In this document: positions 1 to 8,072 of the stretch, in pieces
Layout of the letters: each line of letters opens with the position of its first letter
How positions within the stretch are numbered: the first letter of the stretch is position 1
NCBI RefSeq assembly: GCF_000745855.1
Contig: NZ_JQKD01000047.1
Location: 1 to 35,505, forward strand
DNA from: Xenophilus azovorans DSM 13620
GTDB lineage: Bacteria; Pseudomonadota; Gammaproteobacteria; Burkholderiales; Burkholderiaceae_C
Direction of reading: 5' to 3'
Length of the DNA stretch: 35,505 nucleotides
Notes under the pieces: generated by a model
The model's input: the letters and a program-made list of their open reading frames with translations, nothing else
Database searches by the model: none
Told to the model about the DNA's origin: nothing
Translations under genes and position numbers: made by a program

Positions 1-247
1 CAAACACCCGCTCCCAGACACCAGCGGCGGCCCAGCGCGTGAAGCGCTTGTGCACGGTCTTGTACTTGCCGTAGCGTTGCGGCAGGTCGCTCCAGCGCGC
101 ACCCGAGCGCAGCACCCACAGCACGCCATTGACGAAGGCACGGTTGTCTGCGCCACTGCGCCCAGGGTCCGAGGCTTTGCCGGGCAGCAAACCCTCAAGA
201 CGCTTCCATTGGTGATCTGTCAGTTCGTAGCGGATCGGGCGAGACAT
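1..247 (-). mobile_element. IS5-family transposase, N-terminal part (cut by window edge)
   Basis: The minus strand from the ATG at 247 encodes 82 residues running off the left edge. It begins MSRPIRYELTDHQWKRLEG and continues with DNRAFVNGVLWVLRSGARW and a DLPQRYGKYKTVHKRFTRW block. This is the N-terminal DUF4096-type domain of IS5-family transposases, many of which are read as two overlapping frames. The DDE catalytic domain lies outside the window, so activity cannot be judged. The IS end should fall somewhere in 248-330, upstream of the aminotransferase gene. A CTAG at 316-319 and a small inverted repeat CTGAAT-GTCG-ATTCAG at 299-314 lie there, but I cannot fix the terminus. Confidence 0.85.
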
Positions 248-382
248 TCAGGCTGGCTTCCTCCTGCCCGTATCGTCTCATCTCCCATGTTCGTCGCCCT
301 GAATGTCGATTCAGCCTAGCGTATAGGACTTCATCCTTCCATGCCGCTTCTTTCGCGAGGACGATCTCCGTATCGTTGCGCC

Positions 383-1801
383 ATGCAATCGCCTGCCGCC
401 GGATCTCCTGCAACGCCCGCCCCCTCACGCCTGCTGGGCGACACCCCGCATGGCGGCTCGGTCCTCGCCTTCTACAGCCCCAAGGGCTCGCCCCGGCCTC
501 CGCGCGTGGGCCGCGGCGAAGGCGTCTACCTCTGGGACGCCGACGGCCGGCGCTATCTGGACGCGACCGCGGGCGCGGTGGTGGCCAACATCGGCCACGG
601 CAATCCCCACGTGCTCGCGGCCATGCAGGAGCAGGCGGCGCGGGTGAGCTTCGCCTATCCGCGCTTCTTCGAGAGCGAACACAACATCGCGCTGGCCGAC
701 CGCGTCTGCGCGCTGGCCGGCGAGGGCTTCGACCGCGCCTTCTTCGTTTCCGGCGGATCGGAGGCGAACGAGTCGGCGCTCAAGCTCGCACGCCACTACG
801 CGGTGGTGAGCGGCCAGGGCAGCCGCTGGAAGGTGATCTCGCGCAACCCGAGCTACCACGGCTCGACCCTCGGCGCACTCGCCGTCACCGGCGACGAACA
901 CACGCTCTCGATCTACGGCCCGATGACCAGGCCGATGCCCAAGGTGCCGGCGCCGCTGTCGTACCGGCTGCCGGAAGGCCACACCGAGGAGAGCCATGCC
1001 ATGGCCTGTGCCGACGAGCTCGCGCGGACCATCGAGCGCGAAGGGCCCGAGACGGTGCTCGCCTTCATCCTCGAGCCCATCGGCGGCCTGTCCACCGGGA
1101 CGGTGGTGTCGCCTGCGGGCTACTTCGAACGCGTGCGGCAGATCTGCGACCGCCACGGCGTGCTGCTGATCTATGACGAGATCATGAGCGGCGCCGGCCG
1201 CACCGGCGAGTTCCTGGCGGCCCACCACTGGCGCGCCGCGCGGCCCGACATGGTGACGCTGGCCAAGGGCCTCGCGGCCGGGTACACCCCGCTGGGCTGC
1301 CTGCTGGCGCCCGACCGCATCGTCGATGCGGTGGCCGGCAGCGGCGGCTTCGTGCACGGGCACACCTACTTCACCAACCCGCTGTCGTGCGCGATCGCCA
1401 ACGCGGTGATGGACGAGGTCGAGCGGCTCGACCTCGTGGCATGCGCCCGCGAGCGCGGGCTGAGCCTGCGCCGGCGGCTGGATGCGCTCGCGCAGCGCTC
1501 GCCGCTGGTGGGCGACGTGCGCGGGCTGGGCCTGCTCAGTGCCATCGAGCTGGTGGCCGACAAGGGCTCGCGCCGCGCGCTGCCGCCAGAGTTCAACGCC
1601 CCCGCGAAGCTCACCGCGCACGGCCTGCGGCACGGCATCGCGCTGTACAACCGCCGCGCCAACCTGGGCGCCTTCGGCGACTTCCAGATGATCACGCCGC
1701 CCCTGACGATCAGCGAGCCCGAGCTCGACGAGCTGGTCGAGCGCCTCGAACTCGCCCTCGCCGACCTCGCCGACGAGGCGGCCCGCCTCGGGCTGGTCTG
1801 A
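383..1801 (+). CDS. Class III (PLP-dependent) aminotransferase
   Basis: A cytoplasmic enzyme of aminotransferase class III (ornithine/GABA/beta-alanine type), which moves an amino group between an amine or amino acid and a 2-oxo acid. With the ATG at 383 it has 472 residues, the usual family length. Visible landmarks are SGGSEANESALKLAR (cofactor phosphate region), the YDEIMSGAGRTGEF block with the pyridine-nitrogen aspartate near residue 265, and LAKGLAAGYTPLG with the Schiff-base lysine near 295. An in-frame ATG at 341 would add 14 residues (MPLLSRGRSPYRCA) that do not look like family sequence, though a weak AGGA lies 12 bases before it; the start is therefore uncertain. The next gene encodes a Bug receptor, and together they head an operon-like run to 7167. 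The amine substrate cannot be told from sequence. The IS5 fragment upstream may have altered its promoter. Confidence 0.9.
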   Translation: MQSPAAGSPATPAPSRLLGDTPHGGSVLAFYSPKGSPRPPRVGRGEGVYLWDADGRRYLDATAGAVVANIGHGNPHVLAAMQEQAARVSFAYPRFFESEHNIALADRVCALAGEGFDRAFFVSGGSEANESALKLARHYAVVSGQGSRWKVISRNPSYHGSTLGALAVTGDEHTLSIYGPMTRPMPKVPAPLSYRLPEGHTEESHAMACADELARTIEREGPETVLAFILEPIGGLSTGTVVSPAGYFERVRQICDRHGVLLIYDEIMSGAGRTGEFLAAHHWRAARPDMVTLAKGLAAGYTPLGCLLAPDRIVDAVAGSGGFVHGHTYFTNPLSCAIANAVMDEVERLDLVACARERGLSLRRRLDALAQRSPLVGDVRGLGLLSAIELVADKGSRRALPPEFNAPAKLTAHGLRHGIALYNRRANLGAFGDFQMITPPLTISEPELDELVERLELALADLADEAARLGLV

Positions 1802-1895
1802 GGCCGTGCTGCGGGCGGCCCGGAGCCGCGCCCGGCCCGTGCCGCACGGCCGTCTCCCTCCCTTCCTGCCACCCCGCCTTCACCAAGGACGACCC

Positions 1896-2873
1896 ATGAT
1901 GCTGACCGCCCTGCCTCGATTCACGCTCGCCTGCGCGAGCCTCGCCTTTGCCTGCGCGGCCTTCGCGCAGGTGCCCTCGGGCAAGGGGCCGCTGCGGCTG
2001 ATCGTCGGCTACCCCGCGGGCGGCTCGGCCGACGTGCAGGCCCGCACGCTGGCCGACAAGCTCTCGGCCGAACTGGGCGCGCCGGTCGTGGTGGAGAACC
2101 GCAGCGGCGCCGGCGGCCAGATCGCCGCCGACTACGTGCGCGCCGCGCAGCCCGACGGGCTGACCGTGCTGCTGGCCAACATGCACATGATGGTGATGCT
2201 GCCGCTGACGTCGAAGTCAGTGCATTACGACCCGGTGAAGGACTTCCGGGCCGTGGGCCGCATCGCCAGCTTCTATGAAGGCATCGCCGTGCCGGCGACG
2301 CTGCCGGCGAGCAACGTGCGCGAATGGCTCGCCCTCGCGAGCAGCGACAGGTCCAGGGCCAGCTACGGCGTGCCGGCCGCCGGCAGCGTGTCGCAGTTCA
2401 TGGGCTTTCGCCTCGGCAGCGACGCCAGGGTCGAACTCACCCCCGTGCCCTACCGCGGCGCGGCGCCGCTGGTCCAGGACCTGCTCGGCAATCAGGTGGC
2501 GGCCGGCATCACGCCCATCGCCGACCTCGTGCCGTACCAGCAGTCCGGCAAGCTCAAGGTGCTCGCCGTCAACGGCGTCAGGCGCACCGCGCTGCTGCCG
2601 GACGTGCCCACGCTCAAGGAACTGGGCCAGCCCCATTTCGACAACCTCGAATGGACGGGCCTCTTCGTGCCGGCCGGCACGCCGCGCGCCACCGTCGTCC
2701 AGTTGCACGCCGCGCTGGGCAAGGCGCTGGCGCTGCCCGAGGTGCAGGAACGGCTGGCCAAGCTCGGCAGCGACGCGAGCCCGAGCACGCCCGAGGAACT
2801 GTCCGCGCTGATCGCCGACGACCTCAAGCGCTGGGGGCCGGTGGTCAAGGCGTCGGGCTTCACCACGGAATGA
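1896..2873 (+). CDS. Bug-family (tripartite tricarboxylate-type) periplasmic solute receptor
   Basis: A 325-residue periplasmic binding protein of the Bug/TctC family, greatly expanded in Burkholderiales, that captures small carboxylated or amide compounds. A Sec signal peptide ends at AFA-Q near residue 25. The mature start PLRLIVGYPAGGSADVQAR is the typical first beta-strand and ligand loop. The later KLKVLAVNGVRRTALLPDVPTLKELG and the VPAGTPRATVVQLHAALGKAL segment are also typical. The start at 1896 is set by AAGGA at 1885-1889; an adjacent ATG at 1899 is possible. No TctA/TctB membrane partners are in the window, which is common for orphan Bug proteins. Its stop overlaps the next start (ATGA at 2870-2873), so it is translationally coupled to the dimethylformamidase-like gene and its ligand may be that enzyme's substrate (inference). 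Confidence 0.93.
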   Translation: MMLTALPRFTLACASLAFACAAFAQVPSGKGPLRLIVGYPAGGSADVQARTLADKLSAELGAPVVVENRSGAGGQIAADYVRAAQPDGLTVLLANMHMMVMLPLTSKSVHYDPVKDFRAVGRIASFYEGIAVPATLPASNVREWLALASSDRSRASYGVPAAGSVSQFMGFRLGSDARVELTPVPYRGAAPLVQDLLGNQVAAGITPIADLVPYQQSGKLKVLAVNGVRRTALLPDVPTLKELGQPHFDNLEWTGLFVPAGTPRATVVQLHAALGKALALPEVQERLAKLGSDASPSTPEELSALIADDLKRWGPVVKASGFTTE

Positions 2874-5140
2874 GCCGGCCGATCCCGCCGCACCGCGCAC
2901 TGACCGTGCCGGGCGTGCACGGCTACGCGAGCGCAAAGACTGTGCATGCCGGCGAGCGCATCGATTTCCACGTCAGCAGCGATCGGCCCTGCCGCATCGC
3001 GGTATGCCGGCTGGGGCCCGACGCCGACAGCCGCGACAGCGACACGGTCGTTGCCGACCTGGGCGTCTTGCCCGCACGGGTGCAGCCGATCCATCCCGGC
3101 TCCTACGTGCACGTCGAGCGCGGCCTGCCCGCCGCGCTGCCGCTGCCGGGGCTGACGCTGGAGTGCTGGGTGATGCCCTGGCGCTGCAGCGGCGAGCGGC
3201 AGGCGCTGATCACGCAGTACGACGCGCCGGCGGGATGCGGCTTCGGCCTCTTCATCGAGACCGACGGCACGCTGTCGCTGTACCTCGGCGACGGCGGCGC
3301 GAAGCAGGAAGCCGCGCTGCATGCCGGCACCCGCCTGGCCGCCCGGCGCTGGCAGCACGTGGCGGCGACATGGGACGGCCGCTCGGCGGCCCTGTGGATC
3401 GACGGCGCGTGCGCCGGCCGCTGGCCCGTGGCAGGCCCGGTGCGCCCGGGGCCCGCGCCGCTGCGGCTCGGCGCGGCCGGCGGCCCGTTCGGCGCCGACG
3501 CATTCGCCGACGTGGACCTGGCCCTGCCGGTCATCTACGAACGCGCGCTGTCGGCCGCGGAACTGGCCGTGCGGGCAGGATCGCGCGCACGGCAGTTGCC
3601 GGCAGACCCCTCGGTGCGCGCCTGCTGGCCGCTGCGCGAGGGGCGAGGCGACCGCGTGGCCGATGCCAGCGGCCACCAGCGCGAGGGCCGCATCGTCAAC
3701 CACGGGACCTGGATGATCCGCGGCCCCGCCTTCGACGAAGACGCGCCGGAGGCCCGTCACGACCCGTTCGCCGCGCCGGGCCAGCGCCAGGGACTGCGCC
3801 TCGCCGGCGACGATCTCTACGACTGCCGATGGGCCGCCACGCACCGCCTGGCCGTGCCGGCCGACGCGCGTCCCGGCCTGCACGTGGCGCGGCTGCGCTT
3901 CGATTGGGAAGGGCGGGAAGCGGTCTACGACATCACCTTCCTCGTCAAGCGCCCCGCCGATGCGAAGCCGGCGCCGCTGCTGGTGCTCTGCGCGATGAGC
4001 AGCTGGCTGGCCTACGCCGCGACGCCCTTCGCGCGCAACCAGGTGGAAGACCCGGTCTGGCCGCGCCGCTCGACCGGCCTGCCCAACAGCCACCCGCACG
4101 CACCCGCCTTCTGCAGCTACACCTACCACCGGGCAGGCCAGCCCAGCTACTTCACCGGGCTGCGCATGCCCTGGCCCCATGCGAGTCCGGCCGCGCTCTA
4201 CGACCCCGCCGGCAGCGGCTTCTCGCAATGGACGCGGCTGGAGCGCCGCCTGCATGCCTGGCTGGAGCGCGAAGGCTACGCCTTCGACCTGCTGGCCGAC
4301 CTCGACGTGCACGCCGATCCCGGGCTGCTCGCGCACTACCGCACGGTCGTCGTCAACGGCCACAGCGAGTACTGGTCCACGCCCGTGGTGGACGCCTTCG
4401 ATGCCATGCTCAGGCGCGGCGGACAGGCCCTGGTGCTCTCCGGCAACACCATGTACCTGCGCGTCAGCTTCGACGAAGACATGGGCGTGATGGAGCAGCG
4501 CAAGAACGAAGAGCGCGGCGCCGATCCCGACAGCGCCGAACTCCGGCCGCCCGCGGGCCCGTTCGGCGAAGAGTTCCACAGCCAGGACTGGGCACGCGGC
4601 GGACAACTGCGCGCCGTGGGCCGTTCGGCGGCAGGCATCATCGGCCTCGAAAGCGCCGGCTGGGGTTTCGCGGACGCGGACGACTTCGGTGTGTATCACG
4701 TGGCCGAGCCGGCCCATCCGCTGTTCAACCATCCCCATCGGCTCGGCCTCGAACACGGCACGACCTTCGGCCACGCGCCCGGCGGCGGCCTGCCGCGCGC
4801 CATCGGCCACGAATGGGACCTGAGCACCGCGACGCTGCTGCGCATGACGCGCGAGGGGCCGCCCGGCGCCGTCCTGCCCGAGCCGCCGCCCGGCCTGACC
4901 GTGATCGCCCAGGGCATCCGCCGGGTGCCGGGCGCGCTGGACACGTACCTCGACTGGCACTCGCGCGCCACCGACCCGCTCGGCGGCCTGTCGGCGGAGA
5001 TGATCTACTGGGAGCGCCCCCAGGGCGGCCGCGTGTTCCATGCCGGTGCCGTCGGCGCCGCGTGGGTGGTGGGCAGCGACCCGGTGTTCGACGGCCTGCT
5101 GCGCAACGTGCTGCATCACTTCGGATGCCAGCCCAGATAG
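2870..5140 (+). CDS. N,N-dimethylformamidase large-subunit-like protein with LamG-type domain
   Basis: A 756-residue protein whose length and layout match the catalytic subunit of bacterial dimethylformamidase, an iron-dependent amidohydrolase. An N-terminal sandwich domain is followed by a concanavalin-A/LamG-like domain (about residues 80-240, with TLECWVMPW, LITQYD and the RRWQHVAATWDGRSAALWIDG segment). The C-terminal catalytic domain begins near 330. The characterised Paracoccus enzyme, as I recall it, binds iron through two tyrosines and a glutamate (Tyr399, Tyr440, Glu521). Here the candidates are Tyr382 in SWLAYAATPF, Tyr419 in SYTYHRAG and Glu500 in NGHSEYWS. The 81-residue spacing between the last two equals the Paracoccus spacing. 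No small alpha subunit is encoded nearby. The ATG overlaps the Bug stop. The true substrate is unknown; an amide is likely. Confidence 0.82.
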   Translation: MSRPIPPHRALTVPGVHGYASAKTVHAGERIDFHVSSDRPCRIAVCRLGPDADSRDSDTVVADLGVLPARVQPIHPGSYVHVERGLPAALPLPGLTLECWVMPWRCSGERQALITQYDAPAGCGFGLFIETDGTLSLYLGDGGAKQEAALHAGTRLAARRWQHVAATWDGRSAALWIDGACAGRWPVAGPVRPGPAPLRLGAAGGPFGADAFADVDLALPVIYERALSAAELAVRAGSRARQLPADPSVRACWPLREGRGDRVADASGHQREGRIVNHGTWMIRGPAFDEDAPEARHDPFAAPGQRQGLRLAGDDLYDCRWAATHRLAVPADARPGLHVARLRFDWEGREAVYDITFLVKRPADAKPAPLLVLCAMSSWLAYAATPFARNQVEDPVWPRRSTGLPNSHPHAPAFCSYTYHRAGQPSYFTGLRMPWPHASPAALYDPAGSGFSQWTRLERRLHAWLEREGYAFDLLADLDVHADPGLLAHYRTVVVNGHSEYWSTPVVDAFDAMLRRGGQALVLSGNTMYLRVSFDEDMGVMEQRKNEERGADPDSAELRPPAGPFGEEFHSQDWARGGQLRAVGRSAAGIIGLESAGWGFADADDFGVYHVAEPAHPLFNHPHRLGLEHGTTFGHAPGGGLPRAIGHEWDLSTATLLRMTREGPPGAVLPEPPPGLTVIAQGIRRVPGALDTYLDWHSRATDPLGGLSAEMIYWERPQGGRVFHAGAVGAAWVVGSDPVFDGLLRNVLHHFGCQPR

Positions 5141-5178
5141 AACCCGTCTCCCTCGGGAGACATGCCGGAGCCGTCCTG

Positions 5179-7167
5179 ATGCCAGCCCATTCCGCCCCCG
5201 AAGACCTCGGCGAACTGCTGTGGTCTCCCTCGCCCGCGCAGATCCGCGCGAGCCGCCTTCATCACTACCGGCAATGGCTGGCCGACGAGCGCGGCGTTCG
5301 GGCCGCCGACTACGAGGACCTGTGGCGCTGGTCGGTCGACGCGCTGGAAGCCTTCTGGCAGTCGGTCTGGGACTACTTCGACGTCGTCGGCGAGGGCGAG
5401 CGCGAGCCGGCGCTGTCGAGCCGGCAGATGCCGGGCGCGCGCTGGTTTCCGAACATGCGGCTGAACTATGCCGAGAACCTGCTGCGCAACGCCACCGGCG
5501 AGCGGCCCGCGATCATCGCGCGCACCGAGAACGCACCGCCGCGCGAAGTGAGCTGGGCCGAGCTGGAGCGCGACACCGCCGCGCTGGCGGCGCGCATGCG
5601 CGCCTGGGGCATCCGCCCCGGCGACCGCGTCGCGGGCTACCTGCCCAACTGGCCGGAAACCGTGGTGGCCTTCCTCGCCTGCGCGAGCATCGGCGCGATC
5701 TGGTCGAGCTGCGCGCCGGACATGGGGCCGTCGGTGGTGCTGGACCGCCTGCGCCAGATCGAGCCCTGCCTGCTGATCGCGTCGGACAGCCACGGGTACA
5801 ACGGCGGGCTGCACGATCGCGCACCGCAGGTCGACGAGCTGCTGGCCCAACTGCCCAGCGTGCGGCGCGTGGTGCACGTGCCCGGCCCGCTGGCAAGCGG
5901 CCGGGCCAACGGCTGGCGCGACCGCGTCGACTGGGCGGATGCGGTGTCGGAGGCGGCGCCGCCGCGCTACGAGCGGCTGCCGTTCGACCACCCCCTGTGG
6001 ATCGTCTATTCCTCCGGCACGACCGGCTTGCCCAAGGCCATGGTGCACAGCCACGGCGGCATCGTGCTCACGCACCTGAAGACCATGGCGCTGCAGCACG
6101 ACCTGCGCCCCGGCGACCGGCTGATGTTCCTCGGCAGCACCGGCTGGATCGTGTGGAACCTGCAGGTGGGCGCCCTCCTCACGGGCGCGAGCATCGTGCT
6201 CTTCGACGGCCATCCCGCGTGGCCCGACGGCGAGTCGCTCTGGCGCTTCATCGACGCGCAGGGTGTCACGCTCTTCGGCTGCGGCGCGGCCTACCTCGTC
6301 GACTGCATGAAGGACGGCCTGCGCCCGCGCGACCAGGTGCGGCTCGACAGACTGCGCGCCATCAACGCGACCGGCTCGCCCCTGCCCATCGATGCCTACC
6401 GCTGGGTGTACGGCGCGGTCAAGCCGGATCTCTGGCTGGCTTCCATCAGCGGCGGCACGGACATCGCCTCCGGCTTCGTCGCATGCGCCCCGACGCTGCC
6501 GGTCCATGCGGGCGAGATCCAGTGCCCCGAGCTCGGCGTCGCGGCCTTCGCGTACGACGAGGAGGGCCGGCCGGTGGTCGACCAGGTCGGCGAGCTGGTG
6601 ATCACGCAGCCCATGCCGTCGATGCCGGTGTTCTTCTGGGGCGATCCGGGCGACAGGCGCTACCGGGAAAGCTATTTCGACACCTTCCCGGGCGCATGGC
6701 GCCACGGCGACTGGATCCGCTTCACGCCGCGGCGCAGCTCGGTGATCTACGGCCGCTCCGACAGCACCATCAACCGCTTCGGCATCCGCATGGGCACGGC
6801 CGAGATCTATCGCGTGGTCGAGGCGCTGCCCGAGGTGCGCGACAGCCTGGTGGTGGACCTGGAGTACCTGGGGCGCCCCTCGTTCATGCCGCTGTTCGTC
6901 GTGCTTCAGGCGGGCGCGACGCTGGACGACGCGCTCAGGGAACGCATCCGCGCGCAGATCCGGACCAAGGCATCCGCGCGCCACGTGCCCGACGACGTGG
7001 TGCAGGTCGACGAGATCCCGCGCACACTGAGCGGCAAGAAGATGGAAGTGCCGGTGCGCAAGCTGCTGCTCGGCGCCCCGGCCGACAAGGTCGCGAGCCC
7101 CGACGCCATGCAGAACCCGGACAGCCTGCGGTTCTTCTTCCGCTACGCCGATGGCCGGCGTGCGTGA
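5179..7167 (+). CDS. Acetoacetyl-CoA synthetase-type acyl-CoA ligase
   Basis: A 662-residue member of the ANL adenylating superfamily, closest to acetoacetate-CoA ligase. It would activate a short 3-oxo or branched acid with ATP and CoA in the cytoplasm. The N-terminal ACAS-type segment WFPNMRLNYAENLLR is present. The P-loop-like A3 motif YSSGTTGLPKAMVHS lies near residues 277-291. HGDWIRFTPRRSSVIYGRSD with INRFGIRMGTAEIYRVVE forms the hinge, and RTLSGKKMEVPV holds the C-terminal catalytic lysine near residue 620. The start at 5179 follows GGAG at 5167-5170; an in-frame ATG at 5125 lacks a ribosome site. It sits 38 bases after the amidase-like gene, so it could activate the acid released by that enzyme (inference). 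Acetoacetate itself is the default substrate but is not proven. Confidence 0.92.
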   Translation: MPAHSAPEDLGELLWSPSPAQIRASRLHHYRQWLADERGVRAADYEDLWRWSVDALEAFWQSVWDYFDVVGEGEREPALSSRQMPGARWFPNMRLNYAENLLRNATGERPAIIARTENAPPREVSWAELERDTAALAARMRAWGIRPGDRVAGYLPNWPETVVAFLACASIGAIWSSCAPDMGPSVVLDRLRQIEPCLLIASDSHGYNGGLHDRAPQVDELLAQLPSVRRVVHVPGPLASGRANGWRDRVDWADAVSEAAPPRYERLPFDHPLWIVYSSGTTGLPKAMVHSHGGIVLTHLKTMALQHDLRPGDRLMFLGSTGWIVWNLQVGALLTGASIVLFDGHPAWPDGESLWRFIDAQGVTLFGCGAAYLVDCMKDGLRPRDQVRLDRLRAINATGSPLPIDAYRWVYGAVKPDLWLASISGGTDIASGFVACAPTLPVHAGEIQCPELGVAAFAYDEEGRPVVDQVGELVITQPMPSMPVFFWGDPGDRRYRESYFDTFPGAWRHGDWIRFTPRRSSVIYGRSDSTINRFGIRMGTAEIYRVVEALPEVRDSLVVDLEYLGRPSFMPLFVVLQAGATLDDALRERIRAQIRTKASARHVPDDVVQVDEIPRTLSGKKMEVPVRKLLLGAPADKVASPDAMQNPDSLRFFFRYADGRRA

Positions 7168-7197
7168 ACCGGGGCGCGCGTCCCCGGCCGCCCTCCG

Positions 7198-7516
7198 TCA
7201 CTCGATCTTCATGTCCAGCGCCTTGATCACCCGGCCGTAGCGCGCGGCCTGCCGGTCCAGGCGCTCCCGGGCCTGCGCACCCACCAGCGACTCGACGGTC
7301 ATGTCCAGCCGCGACAGCGAGGCGCGCACGTCCGGCTGGGCCAGCGCGTCGACCACCGCGCGCTGCAGAACCGCCATGATCGGCTCCGGCGTGGCCGCCG
7401 GCACCATCATCACGTACAGCACCTCCACCTCCAGCGCCTTCAGGCCGGACTCGGCGGTGGTCGGCACGTCGGGCGCGAGCGGCGAACGCGCCGGGCTCGT
7501 CACCGCCAGGGCAGCG
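7198..7516 (-). pseudogene. Bug-family receptor, C-terminal remnant
   Basis: The minus strand ending with the stop at 7198-7200 encodes about 105 residues of a Bug receptor C-terminus: ALAVTSPARSPLAPDVPTTAESG, then MMVPAATPEPIMAVLQRAVVDAL and ARYGRVIKALDMKIE. Homology starts abruptly near 7512-7516. The roughly 220 N-terminal residues, signal peptide and start are missing. Upstream, the frame runs antisense into the MarR remnant and ceases to resemble the family. It is a 5'-truncated pseudogene left by a deletion that also removed the start of the adjacent MarR gene. Confidence 0.85.
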
Positions 7517-7973
7517 ACTCTTCTCGCTGGCCGGCGCACCGGTGATCCGCCTGTGCGAGGGGCGCTACGGCGTGACACGGCGCGAGTTCCGGCTGCTCAG
7601 CCTGGTGGTCGAAGGCGGTGCCATGTCGCCGTCGAGGCTGAGCGAACTGGCGCATCTGGACGCCACGCGCTCGTCGCGGGTGGTCGCTGCGCTCGTGCAC
7701 AAGCAACTGGTGCTGCGGGACGTGCAGCACGCCGATCGCCGGTGCGCCCTGATCGCGGCCACGCCCAAGGGCCGCGAACTGCATCGGCAACTGTTCCCGC
7801 AGATCGCCGAGATCAACCGGCGCATGGTGTCGGTGCTCGATGCGGCGCAGCTCGAATCGCTCGACGAGGTGCTGTCGACCCTCACGCACCATGCACAGGC
7901 GCTCAGCGATTCGATCTTCCTCGATGTCAGCGCGGACCGTGGACGGTGGCGAGGGCGCCGCACCGAGGACTGA
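7512..7973 (+). pseudogene. MarR-family regulator, 5'-truncated
   Basis: From 7512 the plus strand reads QRLFSLAGAPVIRLCEGRYG, then VTRREFRLLSLVVEGGAMSP, LSELAHLDATRSSRVVAALV and VLRDVQHADRRCALIAATPKG. This is a MarR winged helix (helix-turn-helix, then the DxRxx wing), followed by a C-terminal dimerisation helix to the stop at 7973. The first helix before QRLFSLAG is missing because it meets the Bug remnant at about 7510. A GTG at 7542 could still start a 143-residue product that keeps the DNA-binding core, but with no clear ribosome site. I treat it as a probable pseudogene; a residual short protein is possible. It probably once controlled the divergent Bug gene (inference). Confidence 0.72.
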
Positions 7974-8072
7974 CGGCGGGCGGCGCCGCAGCGGATCGAT
8001 GCAGGCCCATTGCCCATGCGGCTGGACACGGCGCGGCAGAGGGCACATCCGCGCACGAGGACCGCGCCGTCA

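Noticed and set aside
2492-5119. Antisense open frame of 875 codons opposite the dimethylformamidase-like gene
   Set aside because: It has no family resemblance and mirrors third-position GC bias of the real gene.
5116-6984. Antisense open frame of 622 codons opposite the acyl-CoA ligase
   Set aside because: Low-complexity composition rich in histidine, arginine and alanine, no domain; a shadow of the real gene.
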